Positions 45,189 through 53,913 of a stretch of DNA of 64,000 bases are shown piece by piece (the first letter of the stretch is position 1; each line of letters begins with the position of its first letter). A program made the position numbers and the translations under genes. Source of the DNA: Mucilaginibacter sp. PAMC 26640 (GTDB taxonomy: Bacteria > Bacteroidota > Bacteroidia > Sphingobacteriales > Sphingobacteriaceae); contig CP014773.1 in assembly GCA_001596135.1 (NCBI GenBank), forward strand, positions 992,001 through 1,056,000, given 5' to 3'. The notes beneath the pieces were generated by a model. That model ran no database searches, was not told the DNA's origin, and saw only the letters and a list, made by a program, of their open reading frames with translations.

Positions 45189-45599
45189 ATGGTTAGAACA
45201 GCGCTGTATTACAGTTTAAAAGTATGGCTTACAAGTATTATTATAAGCCCTATATTGTTTCTCCTGATCGATCTTTTTACAAAGCACAATCAAACCAATT
45301 TAGAAGGGGGTGTTCTCTTCATAATCTTGTCGACCCTTTATGGATTAGTTCTTTCTTCAATTAGCTGGCTATTGTTCTGGCTTTGGTCTTATTTTTTATT
45401 AAAACTTTCTATCTCGCTAATTGCATTTAAAACTGTTTTAAGTTTTTTTGGCAGTGCTTTAACCATACTGCCATTCGTGCTATTTAGCAGGGATCATGGG
45501 TTTCCAGACGCATCCACAATTATGTGGGCGTTGAACTACAACGTCGTTATCGTAGCAGGTGTATGGTTTTATAAAATAAACTCTTCCCTTCACTTATAA
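45189..45599 (+). CDS. Four-span membrane protein of unknown function
   Basis: The 136-residue product has about four hydrophobic segments and almost no soluble domain (MVRTALYYSLKVWLTSIIIS at the start). It carries no recognisable motif. It is AT-rich and orphaned in the island. Membrane proteins of this kind sometimes act as immunity factors or small transport components, but nothing in the sequence decides this. Confidence 0.55.
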   Translation: MVRTALYYSLKVWLTSIIISPILFLLIDLFTKHNQTNLEGGVLFIILSTLYGLVLSSISWLLFWLWSYFLLKLSISLIAFKTVLSFFGSALTILPFVLFSRDHGFPDASTIMWALNYNVVIVAGVWFYKINSSLHL

Positions 45600-45610
45600 C
45601 ATCTAGGAAT

Positions 45611-45903
45611 ATGATGAAAAAGTTTATCTTGTTTTTTACCATACTTGTCGCATTATTCAGTTGTACGAATAGGAGCAAGAAAAATCTAATCTCTACCTTT
45701 AAAAGAGGAGACAATTCAGAGTCTATTTAGGCACATTTGATGATGAAAATGGCTTTATATACTGTAAAATCGATGGAAATAATGTCTACGTTGAACAAAG
45801 AGATCATGGGAAAGGTTCAAGTCCTCAATGGGATACACTTAAAGTTGTTTCCATAAAAACTTTTAGTTTACAAGACTTGAAGAAACAACACAAGTTTGAG
45901 TAA
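45611..45903 (+). pseudogene. Frameshifted small lipoprotein gene
   Basis: From ATG 45611 the frame encodes a lipoprotein signal (FTILVALFSCTNRSKKN) and stops at 45728-45730. The rest of the gene continues in another frame (RVYLGTFDDENGFIYCKIDG ... FSLQDLKKQHKFE) to a stop at 45901-45903. One indel near 45700-45720 splits what would be a ~97-residue lipoprotein. The indel could be a real mutation or an assembly error. Confidence 0.6.
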
Positions 45904-45958
45904 TTTGAAACTTACATCAAATAACAAGTCAACTCTGATATTTGAATAAACTAATAAT

Positions 45959-46411
45959 ATGATGATTAACGAGAGCGATCAAGCCATATTAGACATAGAT
46001 TGGTTCTTCACTAATGGCAGCGAAATTGGATTTATTGCTTCTGCAGGCGGTAGATTACCTGCGTCAGTTGCAAAGTCAAAAGAAAATATTGAAGCGTTAG
46101 CCACTTACTTTAGAAGCCTACCACAAACAAGAAATATTGTGATCAATCCTGACTTAGAGACGAAACTCGCAAAAAGGTCTATAAATGATAATTATCTTTC
46201 AGATTTCGTAGATATGGCTAAAAAAGGTCTTTATACATTTGACAAAACGATTTTAGGTAATTATTCAGCGACGCAGTATCATTTAGTGGCCAAGCCAATA
46301 GTCTCTTTGAAAATAGAAGAAATTCCTTCAGCGATAGTCGAAATACTACTTCAAACACAAAAGGTCGGCTCTATTGAAGGAAGTTTAAATATTGAATCAT
46401 TTAGTAGCTAA
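45959..46411 (+). CDS. Small orphan protein, 150 aa
   Basis: The product begins MMINESDQAILDIDWFFTNG and continues as a mixed alpha/beta soluble protein, with a GFIASAGGRLPASVAKSKEN strand-turn and a SIEGSLNIESFSS C-terminus. There is no signal peptide or membrane segment. This size and acidic composition is typical of polymorphic-toxin immunity proteins, but I have no family match. It lies just before copy 5. Confidence 0.55.
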   Translation: MMINESDQAILDIDWFFTNGSEIGFIASAGGRLPASVAKSKENIEALATYFRSLPQTRNIVINPDLETKLAKRSINDNYLSDFVDMAKKGLYTFDKTILGNYSATQYHLVAKPIVSLKIEEIPSAIVEILLQTQKVGSIEGSLNIESFSS

Positions 46412-46426
46412 CCAAAAGGTTTACTA

Positions 46427-46654
46427 CCCGCCTATCCAAGTGTCCACACTTGGATACCAACCTTGTAAGCGTCCACGCTTACTTGCATCAATTAATCTTC
46501 TAAGGGCATTTGAATTTACGCCTTAAGGTTACAAAAAAACAGCTCCTCGGTTGAGGCATTGCGGGAAATGAACTAAATATCGCAATTTTTGCATACACGT
46601 AAGCGTGAACGCTTACAATTTATTTGTCAAGGTGTGGACACTTGGACAGGCGGG
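46427..46654. mobile_element. Non-autonomous RAYT-family element, copy 5
   Basis: 228 bases, CCCGCC to GGCGGG. The right-end hairpins carry point changes (GTCAAGG in the outer stem, TGAA instead of TGGA in the inner loop). The relic of the RAYT N-terminus reads SRNASTEELFF and then shifts frame. It is one of the two more decayed copies. Confidence 0.85.
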
Positions 46655-46679
46655 TTCGTTATAATCAAAGTCATTTGTT

Positions 46680-47372
46680 TTATAATTTTGAAGTTTCCAA
46701 TTCCCCTTTCGCCAGATAATACATTTGTTCCAGATAAGAATTTGGTCCGTAACTGATGCAATCCATAAGCTTTTTGTAATACTCATCTTTATTCCCAGTT
46801 TCCAATATTTTAATAGCAGATACGAAATGCGCCTGACATAACTGCCTTTCTTTAAATATAGGAATGGCAGACACATAAGAGAACAACTCAATATCAGTAA
46901 TATCATTTATCAAATAATGACCAAGCGGGCCAGGCCAGTTGGTTGCGCGCTTAGATTTCAGAAGTTTTTTAACAGTTTTTACCGCTTCTGCCTTTAAACT
47001 ATCTTGCCCGGTTTTTATACCAGAAAAATATAAAAATAACTGGATTTCTACCCCTCCAGAAGCATCTTTGTATAAACAATTTTGTGACTGCTGCCATACT
47101 TCCATTGCTTTAGCTGTATTTCCAAGAATCCAGTTTGCAATGCCTGATGATTTAAATGCATTCTCTGATTCTGCCTTTTGAAACCCAATAAGTTTCTCCG
47201 ATAATATTATAGCATCTTCATATTTGTTCAAATGAAATAATGCAAATATTTTATTTTGAAGCACAAAAGGATTTCGATTTTTTTCAAAATCCAAGTCAAT
47301 TAATTTAATCGCTTTTTCAAATTCATTGTTCTGAATAATCAGCCAAGGATCTAATTGATTAATTTCATTCAT
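46680..47372 (-). CDS. TPR-type orphan protein, probable immunity protein of the toxin tail upstream
   Basis: The 230-residue product is a small tetratricopeptide-like solenoid (EFEKAIKLIDLDFEKNRNPF, then LNKYEDAIILSEKLIG, then GNTAKAMEVWQQSQ). It has no signal peptide. It begins directly beside the stop of a truncated gene tail (47373-47474) that looks like the end of a polymorphic toxin. Toxin-then-immunity is the usual order, so I infer an immunity role. The overlap and the orphaning by copy 6 support this but do not prove it. Confidence 0.6.
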   Translation of the reverse strand: MNEINQLDPWLIIQNNEFEKAIKLIDLDFEKNRNPFVLQNKIFALFHLNKYEDAIILSEKLIGFQKAESENAFKSSGIANWILGNTAKAMEVWQQSQNCLYKDASGGVEIQLFLYFSGIKTGQDSLKAEAVKTVKKLLKSKRATNWPGPLGHYLINDITDIELFSYVSAIPIFKERQLCQAHFVSAIKILETGNKDEYYKKLMDCISYGPNSYLEQMYYLAKGELETSKL

Positions 47373-47474
47373 TTATTGCAATTTTCCCGTAGTCGGGTCA
47401 AAAGTTAACTTTTGAGTATTTGCCCGCAATTTACCTGACTTTACTTCACTATTGAATTTAGTATCGTTAGTTGT
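47373..47474 (-). pseudogene. C-terminal relic of a polymorphic-toxin-like gene
   Basis: The minus-strand frame reads TTNDTKFNSEVKSGKLRANT and ends KLTFDPTTGKLQ with a stop, one base away from the ATG of the TPR gene. Such a Lys-rich tail is typical of secreted-toxin C-termini. The frame is lost at its left edge in copy 6 of the element. The N-terminal delivery part is missing. Confidence 0.4.
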
Positions 47475-47685
47475 GTCCACACTTGGATACCAACCTTGTA
47501 AGCGTCCACGCTTACTTGCATCAATTAATCTTCTAAGGGCATTTGAATTACGCCTTAAGGTTACAAAATATAGCTCGTCGGTTGAGGCATTGCGGAATAT
47601 GAATTAAATATCGCAATTTTTACATACACGTAAGCGTGGACGCTTACAATTTATTTGTCCAAGTGTGGACACTTGGACAGGCGGG
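47473..47685. mobile_element. Non-autonomous RAYT-family element, copy 6, left tip lost
   Basis: Identical in layout to copies 3-5 but begins at GTGTCCACACTTGG. The first ~14 bases (CCCGCC and half of the outer stem) are missing. Right end complete. The relic reads IFRNASTDELYFVTLRR on the minus strand. Confidence 0.85.
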
Positions 47686-47790
47686 TTTGCCGGTGATGGG
47701 AGGGTGCCCTCGCCTTTGCGTGTTTCGGCAGTGCATTATTGGTTACCCTGGCAAATAAATGGATCTGATGAGGCTTGAGCCAAATGGCTG

Positions 47791-48648
47791 TTATTTATGC
47801 AGTTTTCTTTTCCGGAGATAGGCGAGCAGCTGTTGCGGCCGGTCGGTTTGTATCACCGTTGCTCCATGGGCTACGATCCAGTCCCAGCTATCCTTTAAAT
47901 TGCCATCCTCTACCGCGGTATCGTCATCATGGCCCGCATTGAGCGATGCCCACAGGGAGTTGATCCAAACCTTTGCACCCTTGTTGCTGATGAATTTGTT
48001 ATCGGATAGCACAGCAGCCGTATCCTTTGTGAAGTTCAGCTCAAAAGCGTAAGGTTTCATGTTTTTTAAATAGTCGGTAATTACCTGTTTGGCACCGGGT
48101 TTATCCAGGTTTACCACGGGCATATAGGTAATACTGTCTATCAGTTGCGGATATTTTTGCTTGAGTTCGGCATAGGTGACCTCGGCTTTAAAAACGGCCT
48201 GGCTAAGTGTGCCTGTTTCTTTTAAAATGGCATAAGCTTCCGGGTAATACGGATAGCTTTTATCCAGGTTCACCAATACGCCTGTGCCTTTAAGAGCAAG
48301 CATTACGTCGCGAAATTTGGGGATATGGTTATTGGTTACCCGGCCCAGCCCGTTTTTTAAACCAAACTTACTGATCTCTTCCCAGGTGTAATCTGCCGGT
48401 TTGCCCTTGCCATTAGTGGTCCGGTCGATAGTGACATCGTGCATGATCACAATTTCGCCGTCGCTGGTTTTCTTCAGATCGAGCTCTACCATATCCACCC
48501 CCATGGCAGCGGCCGCCTGAAAGCCACGGAGGGAATTCTCGGGGTTGTTACGCCAGTCGCCGCGGTGGGCGGTAACCATTACTTTATTTTGTGCCGAAGC
48601 CGCAAGGCTGGTTAGGGCCAGCAAGCAGCCGGTAACTATACTTTTCAT
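47791..48648 (-). CDS. Secreted glycerophosphodiester phosphodiesterase
   Basis: GDPD cuts glycerophosphodiesters to an alcohol and glycerol 3-phosphate. The protein of about 285 residues has a signal peptide (MKSIVTGCLLALTSLAASAQ). It also has the GDPD motifs: VTAHRGDWRNNPENSLRGFQ with catalytic His, MVELDLKKTSDGEIVIMHD, and the C-terminal VIQTDRPQQLLAYL. I start at 48648. An ATG nine bases earlier is equally possible. It follows SusC/SusD on the same strand, but a terminator (48681-48709) separates it from them. Confidence 0.93.
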   Translation of the reverse strand: MKSIVTGCLLALTSLAASAQNKVMVTAHRGDWRNNPENSLRGFQAAAAMGVDMVELDLKKTSDGEIVIMHDVTIDRTTNGKGKPADYTWEEISKFGLKNGLGRVTNNHIPKFRDVMLALKGTGVLVNLDKSYPYYPEAYAILKETGTLSQAVFKAEVTYAELKQKYPQLIDSITYMPVVNLDKPGAKQVITDYLKNMKPYAFELNFTKDTAAVLSDNKFISNKGAKVWINSLWASLNAGHDDDTAVEDGNLKDSWDWIVAHGATVIQTDRPQQLLAYLRKRKLHK

Positions 48649-48680
48649 AATTCTCATTTAAGTTGATTAGTTGATGAACA

Positions 48681-48709
48681 AAAAAAAGGAGGAAAAAATC
48701 CTCCTTTTT
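48681..48709 (-). terminator. Terminator after susD
   Basis: AAAAAAAGGAGG and CCTCCTTTTT pair around AAAAAAT. On the minus strand a T tract follows. It separates SusD from the GDPD gene. Confidence 0.75.
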
Positions 48710-48727
48710 AAGTTACTTATTATCTGA

Positions 48728-50263
48728 TTAATAGCCGGGGTTTTGATACATTTTCACCGGGTCGAGCTTGTACTCATCAAACGGGATGGGGTAAAAGCGG
48801 TCCTTAGTGGTAAAGTTTGCCAGCTGTGCCGAACCGAAGTTAGCCTGCGACTTGCTTTTAAAATACGTCACCAATTCGTCGGTAGTAAAGAAACGCTGCA
48901 GATCAAACCAGCGGTGGTGTTCAAACGCCAGTTCTACACGGCGCTCGTGCAACAGGGCCAGTTTTAAGGTTGGGAACTGGCTGCTGTAGGCCGGGTTGGC
49001 CATAGCGGTTGCGTAAGGTACCACACCGGCACGGGCACGCACCATATCCATATACTGTATGGCCGATGCGTTATCGCCCAGGTACAGGTTCACTTCTGCC
49101 AGCATCAGGATCACATCTGCGTAGCGCATCAGGATCCAGTCGTTACCGCCGTAGCCTAATTTACCTGCGGCATCGCTTGCATCACGAAATTTGGTAACAA
49201 AGTAATCCTTTACAATCGGGTCGTTGGCTAATTTTACGGAGAAGGCCATACGCGGGTCGCCGGTTTCGTATTCGTTCACCAGGTCGCGGGTTACGTTGTA
49301 ACCAACACCGGATGCTGTTTTCTGCGAGTTGATGGTTTCGCCCTTGGCCTGGAAATTGGCGGCTATGCCGGAGCTGTAAGTAATATCTCCCTGTTTGTTG
49401 ACGATCTGGAAGATCAATTCCGGGCAGGTAGATTTTTTGTTGACATCAAATACATCGGTATAAGGAATACTGCTGAGCGCACCGAAGGATTTCATGTTAT
49501 AAGCAGCCGTTAAAAACGTTTTTGCTTTAGTCAGATTATCGGTACGGTTGGCGGCATCCTGGGTGGTGGCCATGGTTAAATAAACCTGCCCCAGCAGGGC
49601 ATTAGCCGCCGCTTTTGATACCCGGCCAATACCGGCACCGCTTTGCAGGTTGGGCAGCGGGCTGTTGTTGATCACTTCATTCAAATCGGCAACGATCTGG
49701 GCGTACACTACGGATTGCTTTTCGCGGAAGGTAGCTGCAGCCACTTCGGTAGAGGCCAGCTGTTTAGTTACCAATGGCACATCGCCCCAAAGGCGCACCA
49801 GGTGGAAATAAACCAGCGCACGCAGAAACTTTGCTTCGGCAGCGTATTGCAGCTTCAGGTTGTTATCGGTAAACGGCACGGCATCTATGTACGTTAACAC
49901 CACGTTGGCGCGGGTTACTGTTCCGTATAAAGATACCCAGTGGCTTTTTAAATAGGTGTTGCTGGGCAGTATAGAAAAGTTGTTGAATTGGAAAGGCTCA
50001 CCTGCGTTACTCTGGTTGTCGTTGGTGCCGGTATCGTCAGACCGCTGATCGGTCCACAGGTCGCTGCTTTCGCCGATGTTGTTACCGCTGCGCAAGGATT
50101 CATATATGCCGTTAACCGCCAGCAGGATATCGTTCGGCGTTTTAAAGTTATTGGCCAGCGTAATTGCGTTGGGGTCGGTTTGCTCTAAAAAGCTTTTTTT
50201 ACAAGCCGGGCTTATGGTTACCAATGCGGCCAGGCAAACTATAGCTATTAATTTCTTTTTCAT
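48728..50263 (-). CDS. SusD/RagB-family nutrient-binding lipoprotein
   Basis: The 511-residue lipoprotein (signal ending TISPACKKS) has the SusD fold. An N-terminal helical TPR-like scaffold holds VNGIYESLRSG and SNTYLKSHWVSLY, and the SusD-like pattern AEAKFLRALVYFHLVRLWGD follows. The C-terminus has GNDWILMRYADVILMLAEV and ends with the RFYPIPFDEYKLDP region. SusD caps the SusC channel and binds the substrate on the surface. The pair is the uptake core of a polysaccharide- or nutrient-utilisation locus. It is encoded directly after SusC. Confidence 0.94.
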   Translation of the reverse strand: MKKKLIAIVCLAALVTISPACKKSFLEQTDPNAITLANNFKTPNDILLAVNGIYESLRSGNNIGESSDLWTDQRSDDTGTNDNQSNAGEPFQFNNFSILPSNTYLKSHWVSLYGTVTRANVVLTYIDAVPFTDNNLKLQYAAEAKFLRALVYFHLVRLWGDVPLVTKQLASTEVAAATFREKQSVVYAQIVADLNEVINNSPLPNLQSGAGIGRVSKAAANALLGQVYLTMATTQDAANRTDNLTKAKTFLTAAYNMKSFGALSSIPYTDVFDVNKKSTCPELIFQIVNKQGDITYSSGIAANFQAKGETINSQKTASGVGYNVTRDLVNEYETGDPRMAFSVKLANDPIVKDYFVTKFRDASDAAGKLGYGGNDWILMRYADVILMLAEVNLYLGDNASAIQYMDMVRARAGVVPYATAMANPAYSSQFPTLKLALLHERRVELAFEHHRWFDLQRFFTTDELVTYFKSKSQANFGSAQLANFTTKDRFYPIPFDEYKLDPVKMYQNPGY

Positions 50264-50284
50264 CTCTGTGATCTCCTTTAATAA

Positions 50285-53200
50285 TTAAAAAGTAACATTT
50301 ACACCCAGGTTGAACGAGCGTACGAGCGGGTAGGCACCATAATCGATACCAGGCGCCAGGTTGGCCGGCTGGGTATTGTTTGATGCACTGCCCGAGTAGT
50401 TATAATCAACATCGGGGTTGTAACCTTTGTATTTGGTGATGGTAAATGCATTGACTACGCTGGCAAAAATGCGGGCTTTGGTAATACCCAATGCACTTTG
50501 CAGCCCTGTTGGCAGGCTGTAACCCAACTGCAGGTTGGTACAACGCAAGTACGAACCGCTTTGCAGGTAAAAGGTGGATAAGCGCGTGCTGTTACTTTGC
50601 GTACCCCCGCGCGATGCACGGTATACCAAACCGTTACCCGGGTTGGCCTCGTTGATGTAGCGGTTGGCTACATCTGCATACTGGTTGCCGGATCCTTCCA
50701 TGTTGTACAAATAATAATCCTGCCCATCCAGTATTTTGTTACCGTACGAACCATTGAAGGATGCGCCGATATCAAAACGCTTGTAGGAAGAGTTTAACGA
50801 GAAACCGTAAGTGAACTTAGCGTAAGGTGAACCGATAACGGTTTTATCCGCATCGTTTACCTTGCCATCGCCATTGGTATCTACAAAATAAAGGTCGCCC
50901 AGTTTAACGGAGTTAGTTGAAGAAGCCGAAGGTGCAACTTTAGCAATGTTCTCCGGAGTTACGATACCGCCTACGGTGAAGCCATAGAACATACCCACCG
51001 GCTGGCCCTGCGTGGTAATGTTGGTTAAGTAAGAACGCTCCGCACCGTTAATGATGATGGTGTTATTGGAAGGCAATTTAACCACTTTGTTGCGGTTAAG
51101 CGAGATATTACCGCTCATGCCCAGGGTGAAATCTTTCGACTGGATGATACGGCCATCCAATTGCAGATCGAAACCGGTGTTGCGGATCTTGGAATCGCGC
51201 AGGTTGGTTAGGATGGTGGTGCTGCCCGATATAGCCGAAATAGGCTGGTTATACAGCAGGTTGTACGAGTAGCTTAAGTAGTAGTTGGCAAGGATAGACA
51301 AACGGCCGCGGAATAACCCGATATCGATACCGGCATTATACTGCGAGGTGGATTCCCAGCTCAGTTTCTGATCTTTTATACCGCCTGCATAGGTTGCTGT
51401 AGTAATGGTGTTGTTACCGAACACTGCGCCTGTAGGGTTGGCCAGTGTTTGTTGTACAGCATAGTTAGGGATGTTATAGTTACCGGTGAGGCCCCAGCTG
51501 GCGCGTACCTTAACGGTAGACTGGTCGCCCAGCCAGTTGTGGTAAAACGGCTCTTCCGAGAGTGTCCAGCCGGCAGCTACCGATGGGAAATAACCGTATT
51601 TGTTCAATGGACCAAAACGTGAAGAACCATCGGCACGGAAGGAACCGGTAAGGAAGTATTTACCTGCGTAGTTGTAGTTAACACGGCCCAGGTAGGATAG
51701 CAGCGTATAAGCCGATTTACCGGTAGTATTATTTAGGGTAAAGAAGCTGGCATCAGCACCTTTGCCGGTAATCTCCGGGATGTTATCATTCTGGAACCCT
51801 TTAGCGCTTACGCTGATCACGTCGTTGTTGGTAATTTGGGCGGTATAACCGGCCAATGCATCCAGGTGATGTTTGCCAAACTCTTTTTTATAGTTCAGGG
51901 TGAACTCCGCCAGGCGATCTGACTGGGTAATATTTTGTGCCGTAGCCGTTGCTGCCGCGACAGATTGCGTAGAACCCGGAGCGAAGGCTCCGCTGCTTAG
52001 GCTGGTAGGCAGGTAATAATCGTACTTTTCGTTGTAGGTTTGGGTACCCAGGTTAACTTTAGCATTAAAGCCCGGCAGGATGTTATACACTGCGTTAGCG
52101 TTGTAGGTGCTGCGGTAACCTTTGCGGGTAATTTTAGTACGGGTAACCAGCGCCAGCGGATTTTCTATACCCTGGTAACCGTAGGCAGCAGATTGTGAAG
52201 CCTCGGCGTTGGTAGCGTATGAGCCATCGGCGTTGTAGGCCGGCAAATATGGCATATAGATCAGGGCTCCCAATACGGCTCCATGATCAAAACGGCCTTC
52301 CTGCGCTTCGCGATTGGTGTTTTGCGTGTAGGAGATGTTAGCGCCAACATGTAGCTTCTTGCTCACATCGCCATCGATGTTGGTCCGGAAGTTAATCCGT
52401 TCCTGACCGGTGGAGATGATGATACCGTCCTGTTTCTGGTAACCACCGCTTACGTAGTACCGGATATCTTTTGAAGCACCGGAGAACGAAAGGCTGTGTT
52501 TTTGAGTGAAGGCATTGCGATAAAGCTCATCCTGCCAGTCGGTGTTTACCGTTTGGTGGATCAGCGATTGCGTGCCGAAGTTATACAGGTCTGTAGGGAT
52601 ACTTACACTGCCCGCGTTACCCACATTGGTGATACGGGTGGCATTGGCATCAGAAAACATGGCATCGTTCCAGGTTTTGCCGGCGTTTATCCAAAGGTCT
52701 TTATAACTGTTGTTACGGCCATCGATAAGTAATTGTGCAGCCTGGTCCGAGTTGAGCAATTTTACTTTTTTGCCTAACTGGTTAATGCCCGTTTGCCCGG
52801 CGTACTCAAATTTACCTTTTCCTTCTTTCCCTTTTTTGGTAGTGATCAACACCACACCGCCAGACCCGCGCGAGCCGTAAATGGCAGCAGAGGCGGCATC
52901 TTTCAATACGTCGATACTTTCCACGTCTTCGGGGTTGATAAAGATATCGTTACCGGCAGGGTAACCATCAATCACATATAAAGGATCGGAGCTGGCATTA
53001 AAAGAGCCTACCCCTCTCACCCTGATTTTAGTGCTGGCATATGGTGCACCACTGGTTTGCGATACCTGCACACCCGCTACTTTACCGGCCAATGCCTGGC
53101 CCAAAGTTGGGGCAGATAAATTCAGATCGCTGGCTTTAACGCTGGCGATAGAACCGGTTACATCACTTTTGCGGATGGTTTGGTAACCAATGGCCACAAC

Positions 53201-53548
53201 CTCGTTCAGCATGTTTGCCTGAGGCGCCATTTTTACATTCATCACACCCGAACTGTTTACCGGCAGCTCCTGGGTAACATAGCCAATAAACGAATAGGTA
53301 AGGATAGCACCCGGTTCGGCAGTGATGGTATATTTACCGCTTACATTGGTAGTTATACCTGTGGTGGTGTTTTTTACCCTTACGGTTACTCCCGGCAAAG
53401 GCTGGTTGGTTTCGTCGGTAACGGTACCGGATACCTGGATGGCGGCACTGGCGTTAAAACTGCAGGTGATGAGCAGGAGCGAGAAAATAAAAAGGAACCG
53501 TTTTACGGTAACCGAATTAAAAAGATCATGAGTAATCTTTTTTTTCAT
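50285..53548 (-). CDS. SusC/RagA-family TonB-linked outer-membrane transporter
   Basis: The 1087-residue protein has a signal peptide and a carboxypeptidase-D-like extension (QVSGTVTDETNQPLPGVTVR). Then come the plug domain (GSIASVKASDLNLSAPTLGQ, RVRGVGSFNASSDPLYVIDG) and a 22-strand barrel with the final strand ending FNLGVNVTF. No N-terminal anti-sigma-interaction domain is seen. It transports a bulky nutrient together with SusD. The substrate is unknown. GDPD nearby hints at a phosphodiester-type compound. Confidence 0.95.
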   Translation of the reverse strand: MKKKITHDLFNSVTVKRFLFIFSLLLITCSFNASAAIQVSGTVTDETNQPLPGVTVRVKNTTTGITTNVSGKYTITAEPGAILTYSFIGYVTQELPVNSSGVMNVKMAPQANMLNEVVAIGYQTIRKSDVTGSIASVKASDLNLSAPTLGQALAGKVAGVQVSQTSGAPYASTKIRVRGVGSFNASSDPLYVIDGYPAGNDIFINPEDVESIDVLKDAASAAIYGSRGSGGVVLITTKKGKEGKGKFEYAGQTGINQLGKKVKLLNSDQAAQLLIDGRNNSYKDLWINAGKTWNDAMFSDANATRITNVGNAGSVSIPTDLYNFGTQSLIHQTVNTDWQDELYRNAFTQKHSLSFSGASKDIRYYVSGGYQKQDGIIISTGQERINFRTNIDGDVSKKLHVGANISYTQNTNREAQEGRFDHGAVLGALIYMPYLPAYNADGSYATNAEASQSAAYGYQGIENPLALVTRTKITRKGYRSTYNANAVYNILPGFNAKVNLGTQTYNEKYDYYLPTSLSSGAFAPGSTQSVAAATATAQNITQSDRLAEFTLNYKKEFGKHHLDALAGYTAQITNNDVISVSAKGFQNDNIPEITGKGADASFFTLNNTTGKSAYTLLSYLGRVNYNYAGKYFLTGSFRADGSSRFGPLNKYGYFPSVAAGWTLSEEPFYHNWLGDQSTVKVRASWGLTGNYNIPNYAVQQTLANPTGAVFGNNTITTATYAGGIKDQKLSWESTSQYNAGIDIGLFRGRLSILANYYLSYSYNLLYNQPISAISGSTTILTNLRDSKIRNTGFDLQLDGRIIQSKDFTLGMSGNISLNRNKVVKLPSNNTIIINGAERSYLTNITTQGQPVGMFYGFTVGGIVTPENIAKVAPSASSTNSVKLGDLYFVDTNGDGKVNDADKTVIGSPYAKFTYGFSLNSSYKRFDIGASFNGSYGNKILDGQDYYLYNMEGSGNQYADVANRYINEANPGNGLVYRASRGGTQSNSTRLSTFYLQSGSYLRCTNLQLGYSLPTGLQSALGITKARIFASVVNAFTITKYKGYNPDVDYNYSGSASNNTQPANLAPGIDYGAYPLVRSFNLGVNVTF

Positions 53549-53798
53549 AGTTTTAAATGTTAATTGTTTGAAAATGACAGAAAAGCATGCGAGCGCTTTT
53601 AGTTATTCAGATGGTTGACCTCAATCGGGGGATGTTGACGCATTCTCCGGTTTTTTCTGTTTTAAAGGGCAGGGAAGTAGTTAGTGTTACATAGGCAATC
53701 GCTTAATTTCCAACCGGATAATTAATATTATTTAAATAAAAAGCCGCTTCTGTTAAAATAATAGTAAGCGGCGACAAGTATTAGTGTAAATATTGCGA

Positions 53799-53826
53799 CA
53801 AAGCTAAACCACCCATCTTAAGCAAA
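53799..53826 (-). promoter_or_regulatory. Promoter candidate for susC-susD
   Basis: On the minus strand TTTG (53826-53823), 16 bases, TAGCTTTG (53806-53799). The start codon is 251 bases downstream, giving a long 5' leader. The spacing is slightly short. Confidence 0.4.
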
Positions 53827-53862
53827 GGCTACCTAATAGTTAAGTTTATATTAACTTAAAAT

Positions 53863-53895
53863 AAAAAAGACCAACCTTTTGAGTTAGTCTTTTTT
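53863..53895. terminator. Terminator after the 53.9-kb gene
   Basis: AAAAAAGAC(C)AAC pairs with GTT(A)GTCTTTTTT, one mismatch, around CTTTTGA. T tracts on both strands. It lies 18 bases beyond the stop of the 53914 gene. Confidence 0.7.
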
Positions 53896-53913
53896 ATTAA
53901 AGGGCAATCAGCA

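Noticed and set aside
41048-47685. Could the regularly spaced 230-base repeats be a CRISPR array or integron attC sites?
   Set aside because: Spacers are 0.5-2.4 kb and hold genes; no cas genes or integrase; repeats carry a RAYT gene relic and end hairpins, unlike CRISPR repeats or attC.
53549-53798. Small RNA gene in the SusC leader
   Set aside because: No terminator or strong fold seen within the leader; only the promoter position suggests it.
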